64,000 nucleotides of DNA, from NCBI GenBank assembly GCA_019637295.1, contig JAHBVX010000018.1:1-64000 (forward strand). Reading direction: 5' to 3'. This stretch comes from Polyangiaceae bacterium. GTDB taxonomy: Bacteria; Myxococcota_A; Polyangia; Polyangiales; Polyangiaceae. A program made the translations under genes and the position numbers. Every line of letters begins with the position of its first letter. Position 1 is the first letter of the stretch. Positions 44,826 through 53,603 of this stretch are shown one piece after another. Below the pieces are notes generated by a model, which was given only the letters and a program-made list of their open reading frames with translations, was not told the DNA's origin and did no database searches.

Positions 44826-45731
44826 TCACCCCATCGCAAACTTCATCGCTTGCCCTGCCGCTTCCATCGCGTTGCTGAAGGGACGCGCCTTGCTCAGGTC
44901 GTTCACGGCGGCCCACTGCTCTTTGATCGCCTCGGGGCTGATCTTGTCCGTGGGGATACCGATGCCTTCGCCTTCGACGATGGCCACGCGGGAGAAGTAG
45001 CCGCCGCCGACGGCGTACACCTGGGCGCTGTCCTCGAGCTCTTCCGAGCAGAGGATGAGCACGAGCGCCGAGACGTACTCCGGGAGCAGCTTCTCGAGCA
45101 CGTTGGGCGGCATGATCGTCTCGGTCATGCGGCTCTTGGCGATGGGGGCGATGACGTTGGCCTTGATGTTGTACTTGGCGCCTTCGTGGCTCAGGGTCTT
45201 GGTCAGGCCCACGATTCCCAGCTTGGCGGCGCTGTAGTTGGCCTGGCCAAAGTTGCCGTACAGGCCGGCGGCGCTGGTGGTGTTCACGACGCGACCAAAG
45301 TTGTTGTTGCGCAGGTGCGGCCAGGCGGCCTTGCTGACGTTCATGGTGCCGGTCAGGTGGACCTGCAGCACCTTGTTCCAGTCCTCTTCGGTCATCTTCA
45401 CGAAGCTCACGTCGCGCAGGATGCCGGCGTTGTTGATGACGATGTCGAGCTTGCCGAAGGCGTCGATCGCGGTCTTCACGATCTTCTCGGCACCCTCCAA
45501 CGTGTCTACGCCGTCGTAGCTCGCGACGGCCTGGCCGCCGGCGGCCTTGATCTCGTCGACGATCTTGTCGGCGGCCTTCTGATCGCTGCCGCTGCCGTCC
45601 ACGCTGCCGCCCAGGTCGTTGACGACGATCTTCGCGCCGCGGCTCGCGAGCAAGAGCGCGTGGGAGCGGCCAAGGCCTCCGCCGGCGCCAGTGACGATTG
45701 CTACTCGGTTGTCCAAACGGATCTCGGCCAT
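44826..45731 (-). CDS. 3-hydroxyacyl-CoA dehydrogenase-type SDR
   Basis: 301 residues. VAIVTGAGGGLGRSHALLLA (cofactor site), VVNDLGGSVDGSG, NNAGILRDVSFVKM, catalytic Ser region NTTSAAGLYGNFGQ and YSAAK (Tyr/Lys). The NDLGG...GSG...AD.VV.EI pattern and NA/VIAPIA ending are typical of the dehydrogenase part of peroxisomal multifunctional enzyme type 2 (17-beta-HSD4). The C-terminal 60 residues (GGGYFSRVAIVEGEGIG) also match that group. A role in fatty-acid oxidation or polyester/lipid metabolism is likely; the hydratase partner is not in the window. Confidence 0.88.
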   Translation of the reverse strand: MAEIRLDNRVAIVTGAGGGLGRSHALLLASRGAKIVVNDLGGSVDGSGSDQKAADKIVDEIKAAGGQAVASYDGVDTLEGAEKIVKTAIDAFGKLDIVINNAGILRDVSFVKMTEEDWNKVLQVHLTGTMNVSKAAWPHLRNNNFGRVVNTTSAAGLYGNFGQANYSAAKLGIVGLTKTLSHEGAKYNIKANVIAPIAKSRMTETIMPPNVLEKLLPEYVSALVLILCSEELEDSAQVYAVGGGYFSRVAIVEGEGIGIPTDKISPEAIKEQWAAVNDLSKARPFSNAMEAAGQAMKFAMG

Positions 45732-45997
45732 GTCTCGTTCTCCTTCGGAAAGTCTCGGGTCACGCCGACACGTGAGCGTCGGGCGAGTCGGGTGCCGGAG
45801 TCCGGCGTGCCGGCGCTCGGGCCGGGGGACCCTAGTGCGGCGCGGGGCGGACCGCAGCGATTTTCGTCACGCGCCCGTCAGCGCCGCGCGACCCGCCGGT
45901 TCCGCGTCGGACCGAAATCACCAGCGCTCACGTCCATTGCTCAGTGAACGGGTGGGCGACCGTAAGCGCCCTGCCTGAGCTGCGTTGTCCTCGAGTC

Positions 45998-47239
45998 ATG
46001 CGAACACCCTTGCTTTCGCTCGTGCTGGCTACGGTCACGAGCGCCCCCGTCGCCCTGGCGACTCCCCCAGCTTCGGCGGCCGACGACATCGGGACGACCC
46101 CTGCGCGCAGTCCCGCGCAGCTCGTCGCCGCCGACGAAGAGCGGGTGTCCCACCGAGGCCTCGAGCGCGGCCCCGAAGCCAGCCCGCACCCCGCGATGCC
46201 AGCCCCCATCGCCACGGAGCCGCCGGGCGACTGGTGGGTGTTGCACGCCGGCGTGCGCCCGCGACTCGGCACCTTCGGTGGCATCGCCGCCCTCGGGCTA
46301 GCTCACGAGCGCATCGAGCGCTTCTACGGCGTGCTGTCCTTGTCCCTCATTCGCAACGACGCCGGAACGCACTACGGAGGCGTGCAGCTGGCCCTCGGTC
46401 GCAACTTGTCGGACGACTTCGGCGGCATCGCGCAAATCGGCGTCGGCGAGAATCGCGCGCGCAGCTTCGCCGGCGTGGGACAGCTGGCGCTGGCCTACAA
46501 TCGCACGCTCGACACGGCCGCCGTGTTCCAGGTCGCGGGCTACAACCGCGCCAGAGACTTCGCCGGAGCCCTGCAGCTCGGCGGCTACAACCGCACGGAC
46601 GACGCCTTCGTCGGAGCGCTTCAGCTCGGCGGCTTCAATCACTCGCGGGGGGACTTCACCGGCATCGGGCAGCTCGGCGTGGTCAACGCGCAGGGGCAAG
46701 ACCCGTTCGACTTCGACCTGCGCGGAGACGCGCGATTTGCGGGTCTGGTCCAGCTCGGCGCGGTCAACAGCGCGGGGCGCTTTCGCGGCCTGGTGCAGGC
46801 GGGAGTCTCCAGCTTCTCGCACGACTTCGCCGGCGGCCTGCAGCTCGGCGTCATGGGCGCGGGCGCGGCAGAGTTTCGTGGGCTAGCCCAGGTGGGCCTC
46901 CTGGCCATGGCCGGGAGGTCCTACGGCGCGCAGATCGGCGCGGCCGCCGTCGCTCTCGACAGTCACCGCGGGCTGCAGCTCGGGCTCGCCGCGAACTACG
47001 CCGAGTCGGTGCACGGCGCGCAGATCGGCATCGCGAACATCGCCAGCGAAGCCCGGGGCGTGCAGATCGGACTGTTCAACCACGCAAGGCGCCTGCGCGG
47101 CGTTCAGATCGGCCTGGTGAACTACGCCGAAGACGGCGTGCTCCCGTGGACTGCGATCATCAACATGGGCTTCGGGGACGAGCCGAGCTCCGACCCCGGC
47201 AACTACGCCCGCACCGCTCGCGCCGCCCACGATGGTTGA
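45998..47239 (+). CDS. Surface-repeat protein with GxxQLGxxN repeats
   Basis: 413 residues from ATG 45998; the frame is open upstream but the signal peptide (LLSLVLATVTSAPVALA) starts there. Residues 110-395 are about a dozen repeats of 20-25 residues: FGGIAQIGVGEN, FAGALQLGGYNRT, FTGIGQLGVVNAQG, and toward the end HGAQIGIANIAS, RGVQIGLFNHA, RGVQIGLVNYAE. This is the pattern of LA_2272-type surface repeats, probably a regular beta-solenoid. Function unknown; location at the cell surface inferred. Confidence 0.75.
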   Translation: MRTPLLSLVLATVTSAPVALATPPASAADDIGTTPARSPAQLVAADEERVSHRGLERGPEASPHPAMPAPIATEPPGDWWVLHAGVRPRLGTFGGIAALGLAHERIERFYGVLSLSLIRNDAGTHYGGVQLALGRNLSDDFGGIAQIGVGENRARSFAGVGQLALAYNRTLDTAAVFQVAGYNRARDFAGALQLGGYNRTDDAFVGALQLGGFNHSRGDFTGIGQLGVVNAQGQDPFDFDLRGDARFAGLVQLGAVNSAGRFRGLVQAGVSSFSHDFAGGLQLGVMGAGAAEFRGLAQVGLLAMAGRSYGAQIGAAAVALDSHRGLQLGLAANYAESVHGAQIGIANIASEARGVQIGLFNHARRLRGVQIGLVNYAEDGVLPWTAIINMGFGDEPSSDPGNYARTARAAHDG

Positions 47240-47290
47240 CGCTCGCGACCCCGCCACCAAGTCGGACCGCGGGCCCGTTCACACACCCGC

Positions 47291-48403
47291 TCACGACGGA
47301 CAGCAGTAGTAGGCGCCTTGGCGCTGCTTGCAGCCGGAGGGAATGGTCGCGCTCGGGTGGCAGGTGTACGAGTAGGGGGGCAGGCCGTCGAGCGCGCAGT
47401 TGTTGTCCCAGGGAGTGGCGCGCAGGCACGCCGCTTGCGGGCAACAGTGGGTCCCGCCGCCCGTCTTGTGCACGCAGCCGCTCAGGCCCGGCGGCCCTCC
47501 GCTCGAGGTGCACTGATAGCCGTACTGCGGCAGGCCACAGCTCGCGGAGCAGTGCACGCACGCCGTATAGGCGTCGAGGGGGAGGCAGTACTGGGCCGTC
47601 CCGCTGGAGGGCGCGCTGCTCGAGCACTGGGCGGGAGGCGTACAGCCGCCAGGGGCCGTGCACTGGCCCTGGGCATTGCAGCTCGTGCCCGATCCGCACG
47701 CCCCGCAGCTACCGCCGCAGCCGTTGCTGCCGCACTGCTTGCCGGCGCAGTTTGGCGTGCATTGACATTGACCACTGACGCAGGACGATCCGCTGCTGCA
47801 GGTTCCGCAGCTACCGCCGCAGCCATTGCTGCCGCACTGCTTTCCGGAGCAGTTCGGCTCGCACACGCAGCTGTTGCTCTGACAGGCGTACCCCGAGGGG
47901 CAGGTGCCACACACGCCGCCGCAGCCATCGGTGCCGCACTGCTTCCCTCCGCAGGCGGGCAGGCAGCACGAGCTGGTGTCGAACATACAGCTCGACGTGC
48001 AGCCCAGCGTGCCCGTGGCGGAGGGATCGAGCACGGTGGCGCAGGTGTGCCCCGCGACGTTGATGCCGTCGCACTGTTCGCCCACGCCCACGGCCCCATC
48101 CCCGCAGCCTCCCGCCCCGCCGCTGCCCGCGCTGCCCCCACCCGTACCTCCGCCGCCGCTGCCCGAGGTGTTGCCAAAGCCCCCGCCCCCCGCCGCGCCG
48201 CCGCTGCCCGCGGCGCCCCCGGATGGGGTGCCCGCCGCGCCCGCTGCCGCGCCGCTGCCAGCGGCGCCGGAGCTGCCCCCGGACGCGGGTGCGTCCGAGC
48301 CGCCGTCGAGCGCGGTCGAGGGCAGGTCGGTCCCGGAGCCGGAGCTGCAGGCGAACGACGGGGACACGAGCGCCGCGGCCAGGAGCAGGAGAGAGAACTT
48401 CAC
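47291..48403 (-). CDS. Cys-rich lipoprotein with knot-like repeats
   Basis: 370 residues from GTG 48403. Signal peptide with lipobox SPSFAC (Cys about 19), then a Gly/Ser/Ala linker to about 98. A CDG...C...C segment (GDGAVGVGEQCDG) resembles myxobacterial DUF4215-type Cys repeats. Next come three tandem units of about 33 residues with C.P.C.GKQCGSNGCGGSCG and .C.SG.SC.....C. The C-terminal 110 residues have paired motifs (PQYGYQCTSSGGPPGLSGC, PYSYTCHPSATIPSGC) ending CC. About 50 Cys suggest a heavily disulfide-bonded surface protein. Confidence 0.8.
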   Translation of the reverse strand: MKFSLLLLAAALVSPSFACSSGSGTDLPSTALDGGSDAPASGGSSGAAGSGAAAGAAGTPSGGAAGSGGAAGGGGFGNTSGSGGGGTGGGSAGSGGAGGCGDGAVGVGEQCDGINVAGHTCATVLDPSATGTLGCTSSCMFDTSSCCLPACGGKQCGTDGCGGVCGTCPSGYACQSNSCVCEPNCSGKQCGSNGCGGSCGTCSSGSSCVSGQCQCTPNCAGKQCGSNGCGGSCGACGSGTSCNAQGQCTAPGGCTPPAQCSSSAPSSGTAQYCLPLDAYTACVHCSASCGLPQYGYQCTSSGGPPGLSGCVHKTGGGTHCCPQAACLRATPWDNNCALDGLPPYSYTCHPSATIPSGCKQRQGAYYCCPS

Positions 48404-48446
48404 GTCGGCGTCCTACGCCTCAGTTCGCCGCAGCTTCCCTGCAGCG

Positions 48447-48908
48447 CTACTCGATGCTCAAGATCTCCACGTCGATCTCGCCCGCGGGCCGGCGCACGGT
48501 GACCACGTCGCCGACCTTCTTCTTCATGAGCGCTTGGCCGAGGGGCGACTTGAAGCTGAGCAGGCCCTTGCCCGGATCGGCCTCGTCCGGCCCCACGATG
48601 GTGTAGCGGCTGCGCTTGCCGTCCTCGTCTTCCACCTCCACCGTCGCACCGAAGTACACCCCATCTCGACGGCGCTCGTCGCCCTCGACCACGACCGCGC
48701 TGTCGACCCGCTTGGTCAGGAAGCGGATGCGGCGATCGATCTCGCGTAGTCGCTTCTTGCCGTAGATGTACTCGGCGTTCTCGCTCCGGTCGCCTTGCGC
48801 GGCCGCGTCCTGCACCTCCTGAACGACCCGCGGGCGCTCCGCGCTCACGAGGCGAGAGAGTTCGTCCGCCAGCGCCTTGTAGCCAGCCCGGGTCAGGTAC
48901 GTCGCCAT
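48447..48908 (-). CDS. greB: Transcript cleavage factor GreB
   Basis: 153 residues. The N-terminal coiled coil has the acidic tip (QGDRSENAEYIYGKKRLREI) and the GreB-type sequence DRRIRFLTKRVDSAVVV. The C-terminal FKBP-like part has GATVEVEDEDGK, TIVGPDEAD, SPLGQALMKKKVGDVVTV and ends VEILSIE. GreB enters the RNA-polymerase secondary channel and stimulates cleavage of backtracked transcripts. The YIYGKKRLREIDRR segment favours GreB over GreA. Confidence 0.92.
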   Translation of the reverse strand: MATYLTRAGYKALADELSRLVSAERPRVVQEVQDAAAQGDRSENAEYIYGKKRLREIDRRIRFLTKRVDSAVVVEGDERRRDGVYFGATVEVEDEDGKRSRYTIVGPDEADPGKGLLSFKSPLGQALMKKKVGDVVTVRRPAGEIDVEILSIE

Positions 48909-48970
48909 GCGCAGCGGGATCTACCACGGGATTGGTGGTGTTGCGTACGGCGAGCAGCCGGGCGGTGTCG

Positions 48971-49825
48971 CTACTCCTTGGGCTCAACGTCGACGCCGAG
49001 CTCGCGGAGCCGTGCGACGAGCGAGTCGGCGCGTGCCTTCTCTTCCTCGGCGCGTGCCTTCTCTTCCTCGGCGCGTGCCTTCTCTTCCTCGGCGCGTGCC
49101 TTCTCCCGTGCAGCGAGCGCGAGCGCTGCTTCGAGCTCGTCGGCGAGCGTCTGCTCTTTGGAGACGAGCTCTCCGACCATGGCCTCCAAGCGGTGAATCA
49201 GCTCGTCTGCGTGCGGCAGGGGCGCGGAGCCCGCGAAGAAGCGCACGCGACCGAGCTCGAGCGCCAGAGCGAGGCCCAGCACTCGCGACGTCCAGCGTCC
49301 AGCCTGCGGTAGGATCGGTTCGTAGACTCCACCCGAGCCCAGCTGATAGCCCAGGAGGCGGCGGAGCTTCAGATCGAGCACGAAGTACTCGGGAATGCCG
49401 AGACGAGCGTAGCGCTCGACGTTCGTCTCCAGGTCCTTCTTGCGGTCACCTGCCAGCGTCACTTCCAACGCGAAGTCCAGCCCCTTGCCCTCGTGAGAGA
49501 CCATCCAGCGCGAGCGCTGGTGTGGCTCGACGTCGAGTACGGCGATCAGATCGGGTGCGAATACGAGCTCGGCGGGGTAGTAGACCGGCAGCTCCGCGGA
49601 CAAGTAGACGCGTCTGCCCTGGCGCCGGTAGTACTCGCGCAACGCTTCGAGGGCTCGCTCCTTCGGATCCCGATGTTCGTCCCCTTCGGGCAGGCCCTCC
49701 CGGGGCAGCTCGGAGGGCAGCGCCGCGACCACCCGCTCACGTTCCTCTGCCGTCATCCGCCGCCACTCCTCCTCCGAGGGGGCGCGCGGCTGGGACGGGT
49801 CCAGCACGTAGGCGTCGGTCTTCAT
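48971..49825 (-). CDS. Uma2-family (PD-(D/E)XK-like) protein with coiled-coil tail
   Basis: 284 residues from ATG 49825; GTG or ATG codons up to 49840 are in frame. The Uma2 core runs from EEEWRRMTAEER through VYYPAELVFAPDLIAVLDV and LDFALEVTLAGDRKKDLETNVERYARLGIPEYFVLDL. It has the D and E-x-x motif residues (PDLI; EVTLAGDRKKD) of this PD-(D/E)XK-like family. The tail from about 240 is an EEEKARA-repeat coiled coil encoded by 21-bp tandem units. Uma2 proteins are putative endonucleases, often in multiple copies; no toxin partner is seen. Confidence 0.85.
   Translation of the reverse strand: MKTDAYVLDPSQPRAPSEEEWRRMTAEERERVVAALPSELPREGLPEGDEHRDPKERALEALREYYRRQGRRVYLSAELPVYYPAELVFAPDLIAVLDVEPHQRSRWMVSHEGKGLDFALEVTLAGDRKKDLETNVERYARLGIPEYFVLDLKLRRLLGYQLGSGGVYEPILPQAGRWTSRVLGLALALELGRVRFFAGSAPLPHADELIHRLEAMVGELVSKEQTLADELEAALALAAREKARAEEEKARAEEEKARAEEEKARADSLVARLRELGVDVEPKE
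49028..49105. repeat. 21-bp tandem repeat in the Uma2 coiled-coil tail
   Basis: Three full units of GGCGCGTGCCTTCTCTTCCTC at 49028, 49049 and 49070, and a partial unit to 49105, coding for EEEKARA on the minus strand. The units appear identical, so expansion is recent. Confidence 0.9.
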
Positions 49826-49936
49826 CGCGACTTCGAACACGGTAGCAGCCGACCGTGGGTCCGGGAAGGAGCGGCGCTGGACTCACGCTACACAAACCGA
49901 TTCCACCAGCCTTGGACGCAGCATAGCCTGCCGCCG

Positions 49937-51076
49937 ATGCGCAGCCTCGGCCTCGCGTTCGTGTTCGTCTGCGGGTGCGCCCCCGCGGCGGTCGTTGCGC
50001 CCGCGGCCGCGCCGGCGGCGCTGGTGCAGCCGGTGGCGCCCGCGTCCGAGCCCGGGGCGCCGCCGGCCTCTGCGGCTCCGAATCGCTGCGCCCGAGTGCC
50101 GGGGCCGAAGCCGGATCCAGACAGGGCGTCTGCGCGCCGCGGTCAGCTGTGCGTGGACCACCGCAAGATCGAGCGCACGCTGCGGCGAGATTTCGCCAAG
50201 GAGTATCGCAAGGCCAGAGCACACAATACGCTCGAGGTCGGCTTCGGTTGCGATCCGCTGATCACCGACGTGGAGTCGATCGTGGTGGAGCGCGGCAGCG
50301 GGCACGGCGGCTCGTTGACCATCTGGCACCTGACGCGGGCCAAGGACGACAAGACCGCGTTCGAGGTCCTCGGCATCGCGGGCAGCCGCTCGTACTTGCG
50401 CGCACCGACCATCGACGGGCAAGACGCGGTGCTCGTCGCGCGAGGTCGATTGGCCTCGCAGAAGCTCGACGCGGCGCTCGAGGTCGCCCGACCCGCGCTG
50501 ACGGCGCTGTTCCGGGAGCTCGAGCAGCCGACGCCCTTGCTGGGGCTCTCCGGGTACGGCTCTTCTGGCAATTTTCACCACTTCGTCGCGATCCGCGACG
50601 CCGGTGGTCACGAGCTGTCGCGACAGTTCACAGGCTACCCGTCCGGCGGAGCGCAGCATCACACCATCGGTCTCGGGCGGGCCGTCAACCAGCTCGGCCC
50701 GTTGCTCGACGGGTACGAGCTCGAGCCCGAGCGCGCGTCCGACGAGCTGCGTGAGTGGTTCTCGCTTCACCTGGCGGAGGCGTGGCCGCGAACCGGCGGA
50801 GAGTACGCCTGGTGGGTGCGCGAACGTCTCGTCACCATCGCCGGTCGCCTGAAGGATCGCACCGCCATCCCCATGGTCGTCGATCAGCTCGAGTGGGGCC
50901 TGGCGCAGCTCGAAGAGGCCGGGGAGCAGCGCGAGCAGCTCACCGAGCGCTACTTGCTCGAGCCGCTCACCATCCTCACGCGCCTCAGCGACTGGGATCC
51001 GCGAGTGGACTCGCGCGGAGACGCCGTCGGCCTCGTCAGTGCCGCTCGTGACGCCATCAGCGAGTGCCGTCGCTGA
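49937..51076 (+). CDS. Predicted lipoprotein, unknown
   Basis: 379 residues from ATG 49937. A short signal peptide LGLAFVFVCGC gives the lipobox at about Cys 12-14, followed by an Ala/Pro linker. The mature part begins CVDHRKIERTLRRDFAKEYR and includes VGFGCDPLITDVESIVVERG, GSLTIWHLTRAKDD, LGLSGYGSSGNFHHFVAIRD and a helical C-terminal half with several Trp. No family recognised. Confidence 0.65.
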   Translation: MRSLGLAFVFVCGCAPAAVVAPAAAPAALVQPVAPASEPGAPPASAAPNRCARVPGPKPDPDRASARRGQLCVDHRKIERTLRRDFAKEYRKARAHNTLEVGFGCDPLITDVESIVVERGSGHGGSLTIWHLTRAKDDKTAFEVLGIAGSRSYLRAPTIDGQDAVLVARGRLASQKLDAALEVARPALTALFRELEQPTPLLGLSGYGSSGNFHHFVAIRDAGGHELSRQFTGYPSGGAQHHTIGLGRAVNQLGPLLDGYELEPERASDELREWFSLHLAEAWPRTGGEYAWWVRERLVTIAGRLKDRTAIPMVVDQLEWGLAQLEEAGEQREQLTERYLLEPLTILTRLSDWDPRVDSRGDAVGLVSAARDAISECRR

Positions 51077-51104
51077 ACGTCGGCCGACCGTCCCGCTGTC
51101 GGTC

Positions 51105-51511
51105 CTACTCCACGAGATCGTTCAGATCCGCCGCGAGCGCGTACAGGAACAGGAAGAGGTACAGCACCGCCCCGCGCGCGGCGCCCTTTCCGGCTCGCTG
51201 CTTGGCGGTGGCCATTTCGCGTTGCACCGCCACAGCAGCCCAATACAGGCCGTAGACCGGGATGAACCAGTGCCACACGACCAGCTTGCTCCCCGCCACG
51301 GAGTTCAGCTCGCTGATCATCACCCTGGCGAAGGCAAAAGCGATGAAGATGCCCGCGAGGATCGCCGCGGTGGGTGCCATCCGAAACGCCGTGGTGCCCA
51401 AGAAGTTCGCGGCGCCACTGCAAAGCACACGGCGGGGACGAGCCACGTCGCCAGAGCGTTCCGCTTGGTGGGGCCTGTGGCGGCAACGGACGTCGTCATG
51501 GTCGCGTCCAT
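51105..51511 (-). pseudogene. Small membrane protein with frameshift
   Basis: From ATG 51511 the frame reads TTSVAATGPTKRNALATWLV then PAVCF; the continuation is in another frame from about 51420: AANFLGTTAFRMAPTAAILA, GIFIAFAFARVMISELNSV, WHWFIPVYGLYWAAVAVQRE and LYLFLFLYALAADLNDLVE. Joining the two gives one coherent protein of about 135 residues with three or four membrane segments. A one-base change near 51420 separates them; it may be a real mutation or a sequencing error. Family not recognised. Confidence 0.6.
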
Positions 51512-51787
51512 GGGCGATAGTCTGGGTGATGGCCGATGTCCACCGGGCCTCTGGCATGCAGCTGCATCCGAAGTGCCGGTGCGTCGGCCGTACCCGCGTC
51601 GGACCAACGAGACACCGAAGCCCTGGAGGCAGAGCGCGTATACTGGGGCATGGCGTACTTCGACTGGGATGGCAGGCTCCTGTGGCAAGACCCCTTGACC
51701 GGCCGCGGCATCGCGCCAATGTCGCTCGGCCTGCCCGGTAACGTCCGACACGCCGACCGGGATCGCTGAGCGGACGCCGAGGGTCCG

Positions 51788-53554
51788 ATGCTCAAGCGAC
51801 GTCCCACGCTGACGTTCCTCGCACCCCCCGCGATCTACCCGGGATATCCGGTCGAGGGGACGGTGGTCACGCGGGCGCTTCGTCCGCTGGACATCGACGC
51901 CCTCGACGTGTGGCTCGGCGCCGCCGAGAGGACCACGACCGGGCAGGGGAAGTACGAGGTGACCCAGATCACCCCACGGCTGACGCTGCGCGCTCGGCTC
52001 AGCTCCAGGGCGCTGCTCGCCGGCGAGCAGCATTTCGTCACGAACTTCACGATCCCCCACGACTGTCCGCCGAGCTACGCGGGGGCGCGCTCCTCGATGC
52101 AGTACATCGTCTCGGTGCTCGTGGACGTGCCTTGGTGGCCCGACGCCCGCGCGAGCTTCCGGCTCCTCGTGCTGCCGCCGCCGAGCAGCCCGAACGCCAA
52201 GCCAGCTCTGATGTCGTCCAACCCCCGAGGGCCCACGGCGGACGAGCCTCACGCGGAGGTGGCGCTCGCCGACACCTTCCTGGTGGTCGGCGGGGTGGTC
52301 GAGGGCGCCGTCGCGCTCTTCAACGTGGGCTTCCATCACTACACGGCAGTCACCGTAGCGTTGGTCGCCGAAGAGCTGCGCAGCCTGCGCACTTCCGAGT
52401 CGACCGAGCTTGGCTGCTACGAGCTGCAGCTCCCGCTCAGCCGCCCCAGTGAGGGCGAAGCGATCCCGTTCCAGTTGCGGGTGCCGAACGTGCAGCCGTC
52501 GGCGCGAGGCACCCACTGGCAGCTCGCCTGGTTCGTGGATGTCACGGTTCGTCGCGCCCGCGGCGCGTCACTCCGGGTGCGCACGCCCGTCGAGGTCCTG
52601 CCCGAGCGCTCCACCCGACCGGCGTCCACGCAGCCCCTCCGGCTCAGTGAGCACGTGGGGTCGCCACGGATCCTGGCCGCGTGGCGAGCCGTCGCGCAGC
52701 GCACCGGCGCTCACTTCGATGGGCAGACGCTGAGCGCGAGCGTCGGCCCGGTCTCCGTCGTGGTAGCCCGCGAGCACCGCGGGGAGCGTGGCGTGCACCT
52801 CACTGCGCGACTCGGCTACCCGCACCTGCGCCTCGGGCTCGACGCGGGGCGCCTCGGCAGCTTCGAGCGCTACTTGCCCGGCCATGCGCGGGTGCAGTGG
52901 CCGAACGCGGATCACTACTTCTCCGCTCGGGACCTGGCGCAGGCCACGAGCTTCGCGCGCGCCGCCGTTCCTCGCGACTTCGGCTACGGCATCGCGGACG
53001 CCGACGACGAGTGTTTGTGGCTCGAGACACGCGACCCGGGCTTCGATCACGGGAGTCTGGAGGCGTTCCTCCGGGCTGCGTGCGCTCTGGCGGCGCGCAT
53101 TCCGGCGGCCGCGCTCGCGCTGCCGTTTCCGTCGCAAGCGACGCCCGCGCTGCGGCAGGTGTTCGCGAGTCTGGCGCAGAGTCTGGGCGCCACGGTATCG
53201 GCGGCCGACGTGAGCGTTCGCGGGACGTGGGAAGGGCGTCCGGTCGAGGTCGCGACGGTCTGGTCCCCCGGCGGCGCACCCGTGCACACACGGGTGCGGC
53301 TCGACGCCGAGGTGCGACCGCCCGAGCGCTTCTGGGGCAGGTACTCGTCCGACGCGGTGCCATCACAGGTGCGCGGGGAGGCTCGGGTCGCGCTCACGGA
53401 GGTGCTCGCTCGATGCTGGGAGCTGGGCGTCGAGCCGGAGCGCCTCGAGGCCATCCTGCCCGCGCCGCTCGGCGCTCCGCCCCTCGCGCTCGATGCCCTA
53501 TCGGCACTCGGTCGTCTCGAGGTCGCGCTGCACCGCCGGGACGCGTATCGCTGA
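51788..53554 (+). CDS. Arrestin/Spo0M-like-fold protein, unknown
   Basis: 588 residues, no signal peptide. The N-terminal 290 residues look like two beta-sandwich lobes of the arrestin/Spo0M kind: IYPGYPVEGTVVTRALRPLD, ALLAGEQHFVTNFTIPHDCP, a YIVSVLVDVPWWPD strand pair, then VVEGAVALFNVGFHHYTAVT and WQLAWFVDVTVRRAR. The C-terminal 300 residues appear to be a separate alpha/beta module (LSASVGPVSVVVAREHRGER, FGYGIADADDECLWLETRD). Related proteins in other bacteria act in sporulation control or trafficking; function here unknown. The preceding 276 bp hold no convincing gene. Confidence 0.5.
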   Translation: MLKRRPTLTFLAPPAIYPGYPVEGTVVTRALRPLDIDALDVWLGAAERTTTGQGKYEVTQITPRLTLRARLSSRALLAGEQHFVTNFTIPHDCPPSYAGARSSMQYIVSVLVDVPWWPDARASFRLLVLPPPSSPNAKPALMSSNPRGPTADEPHAEVALADTFLVVGGVVEGAVALFNVGFHHYTAVTVALVAEELRSLRTSESTELGCYELQLPLSRPSEGEAIPFQLRVPNVQPSARGTHWQLAWFVDVTVRRARGASLRVRTPVEVLPERSTRPASTQPLRLSEHVGSPRILAAWRAVAQRTGAHFDGQTLSASVGPVSVVVAREHRGERGVHLTARLGYPHLRLGLDAGRLGSFERYLPGHARVQWPNADHYFSARDLAQATSFARAAVPRDFGYGIADADDECLWLETRDPGFDHGSLEAFLRAACALAARIPAAALALPFPSQATPALRQVFASLAQSLGATVSAADVSVRGTWEGRPVEVATVWSPGGAPVHTRVRLDAEVRPPERFWGRYSSDAVPSQVRGEARVALTEVLARCWELGVEPERLEAILPAPLGAPPLALDALSALGRLEVALHRRDAYR

Positions 53555-53603
53555 ACCGTCGCCGCGATTTGTCCTGCGGCCGCGCTTCGCGTAAGAGTGC
53601 AGC

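Noticed and set aside
45732-45997. Search for a gene in the 266-bp divergent gap
   Set aside because: No convincing frame; likely promoters for the flanking SDR and surface-repeat genes, but no consensus boxes stand out.
51536-51769. 77-codon plus-strand frame
   Set aside because: The first half is antisense text of the frameshifted gene region; the last 39 codons (from 51650) look protein-like but no ribosome site or family supports them.
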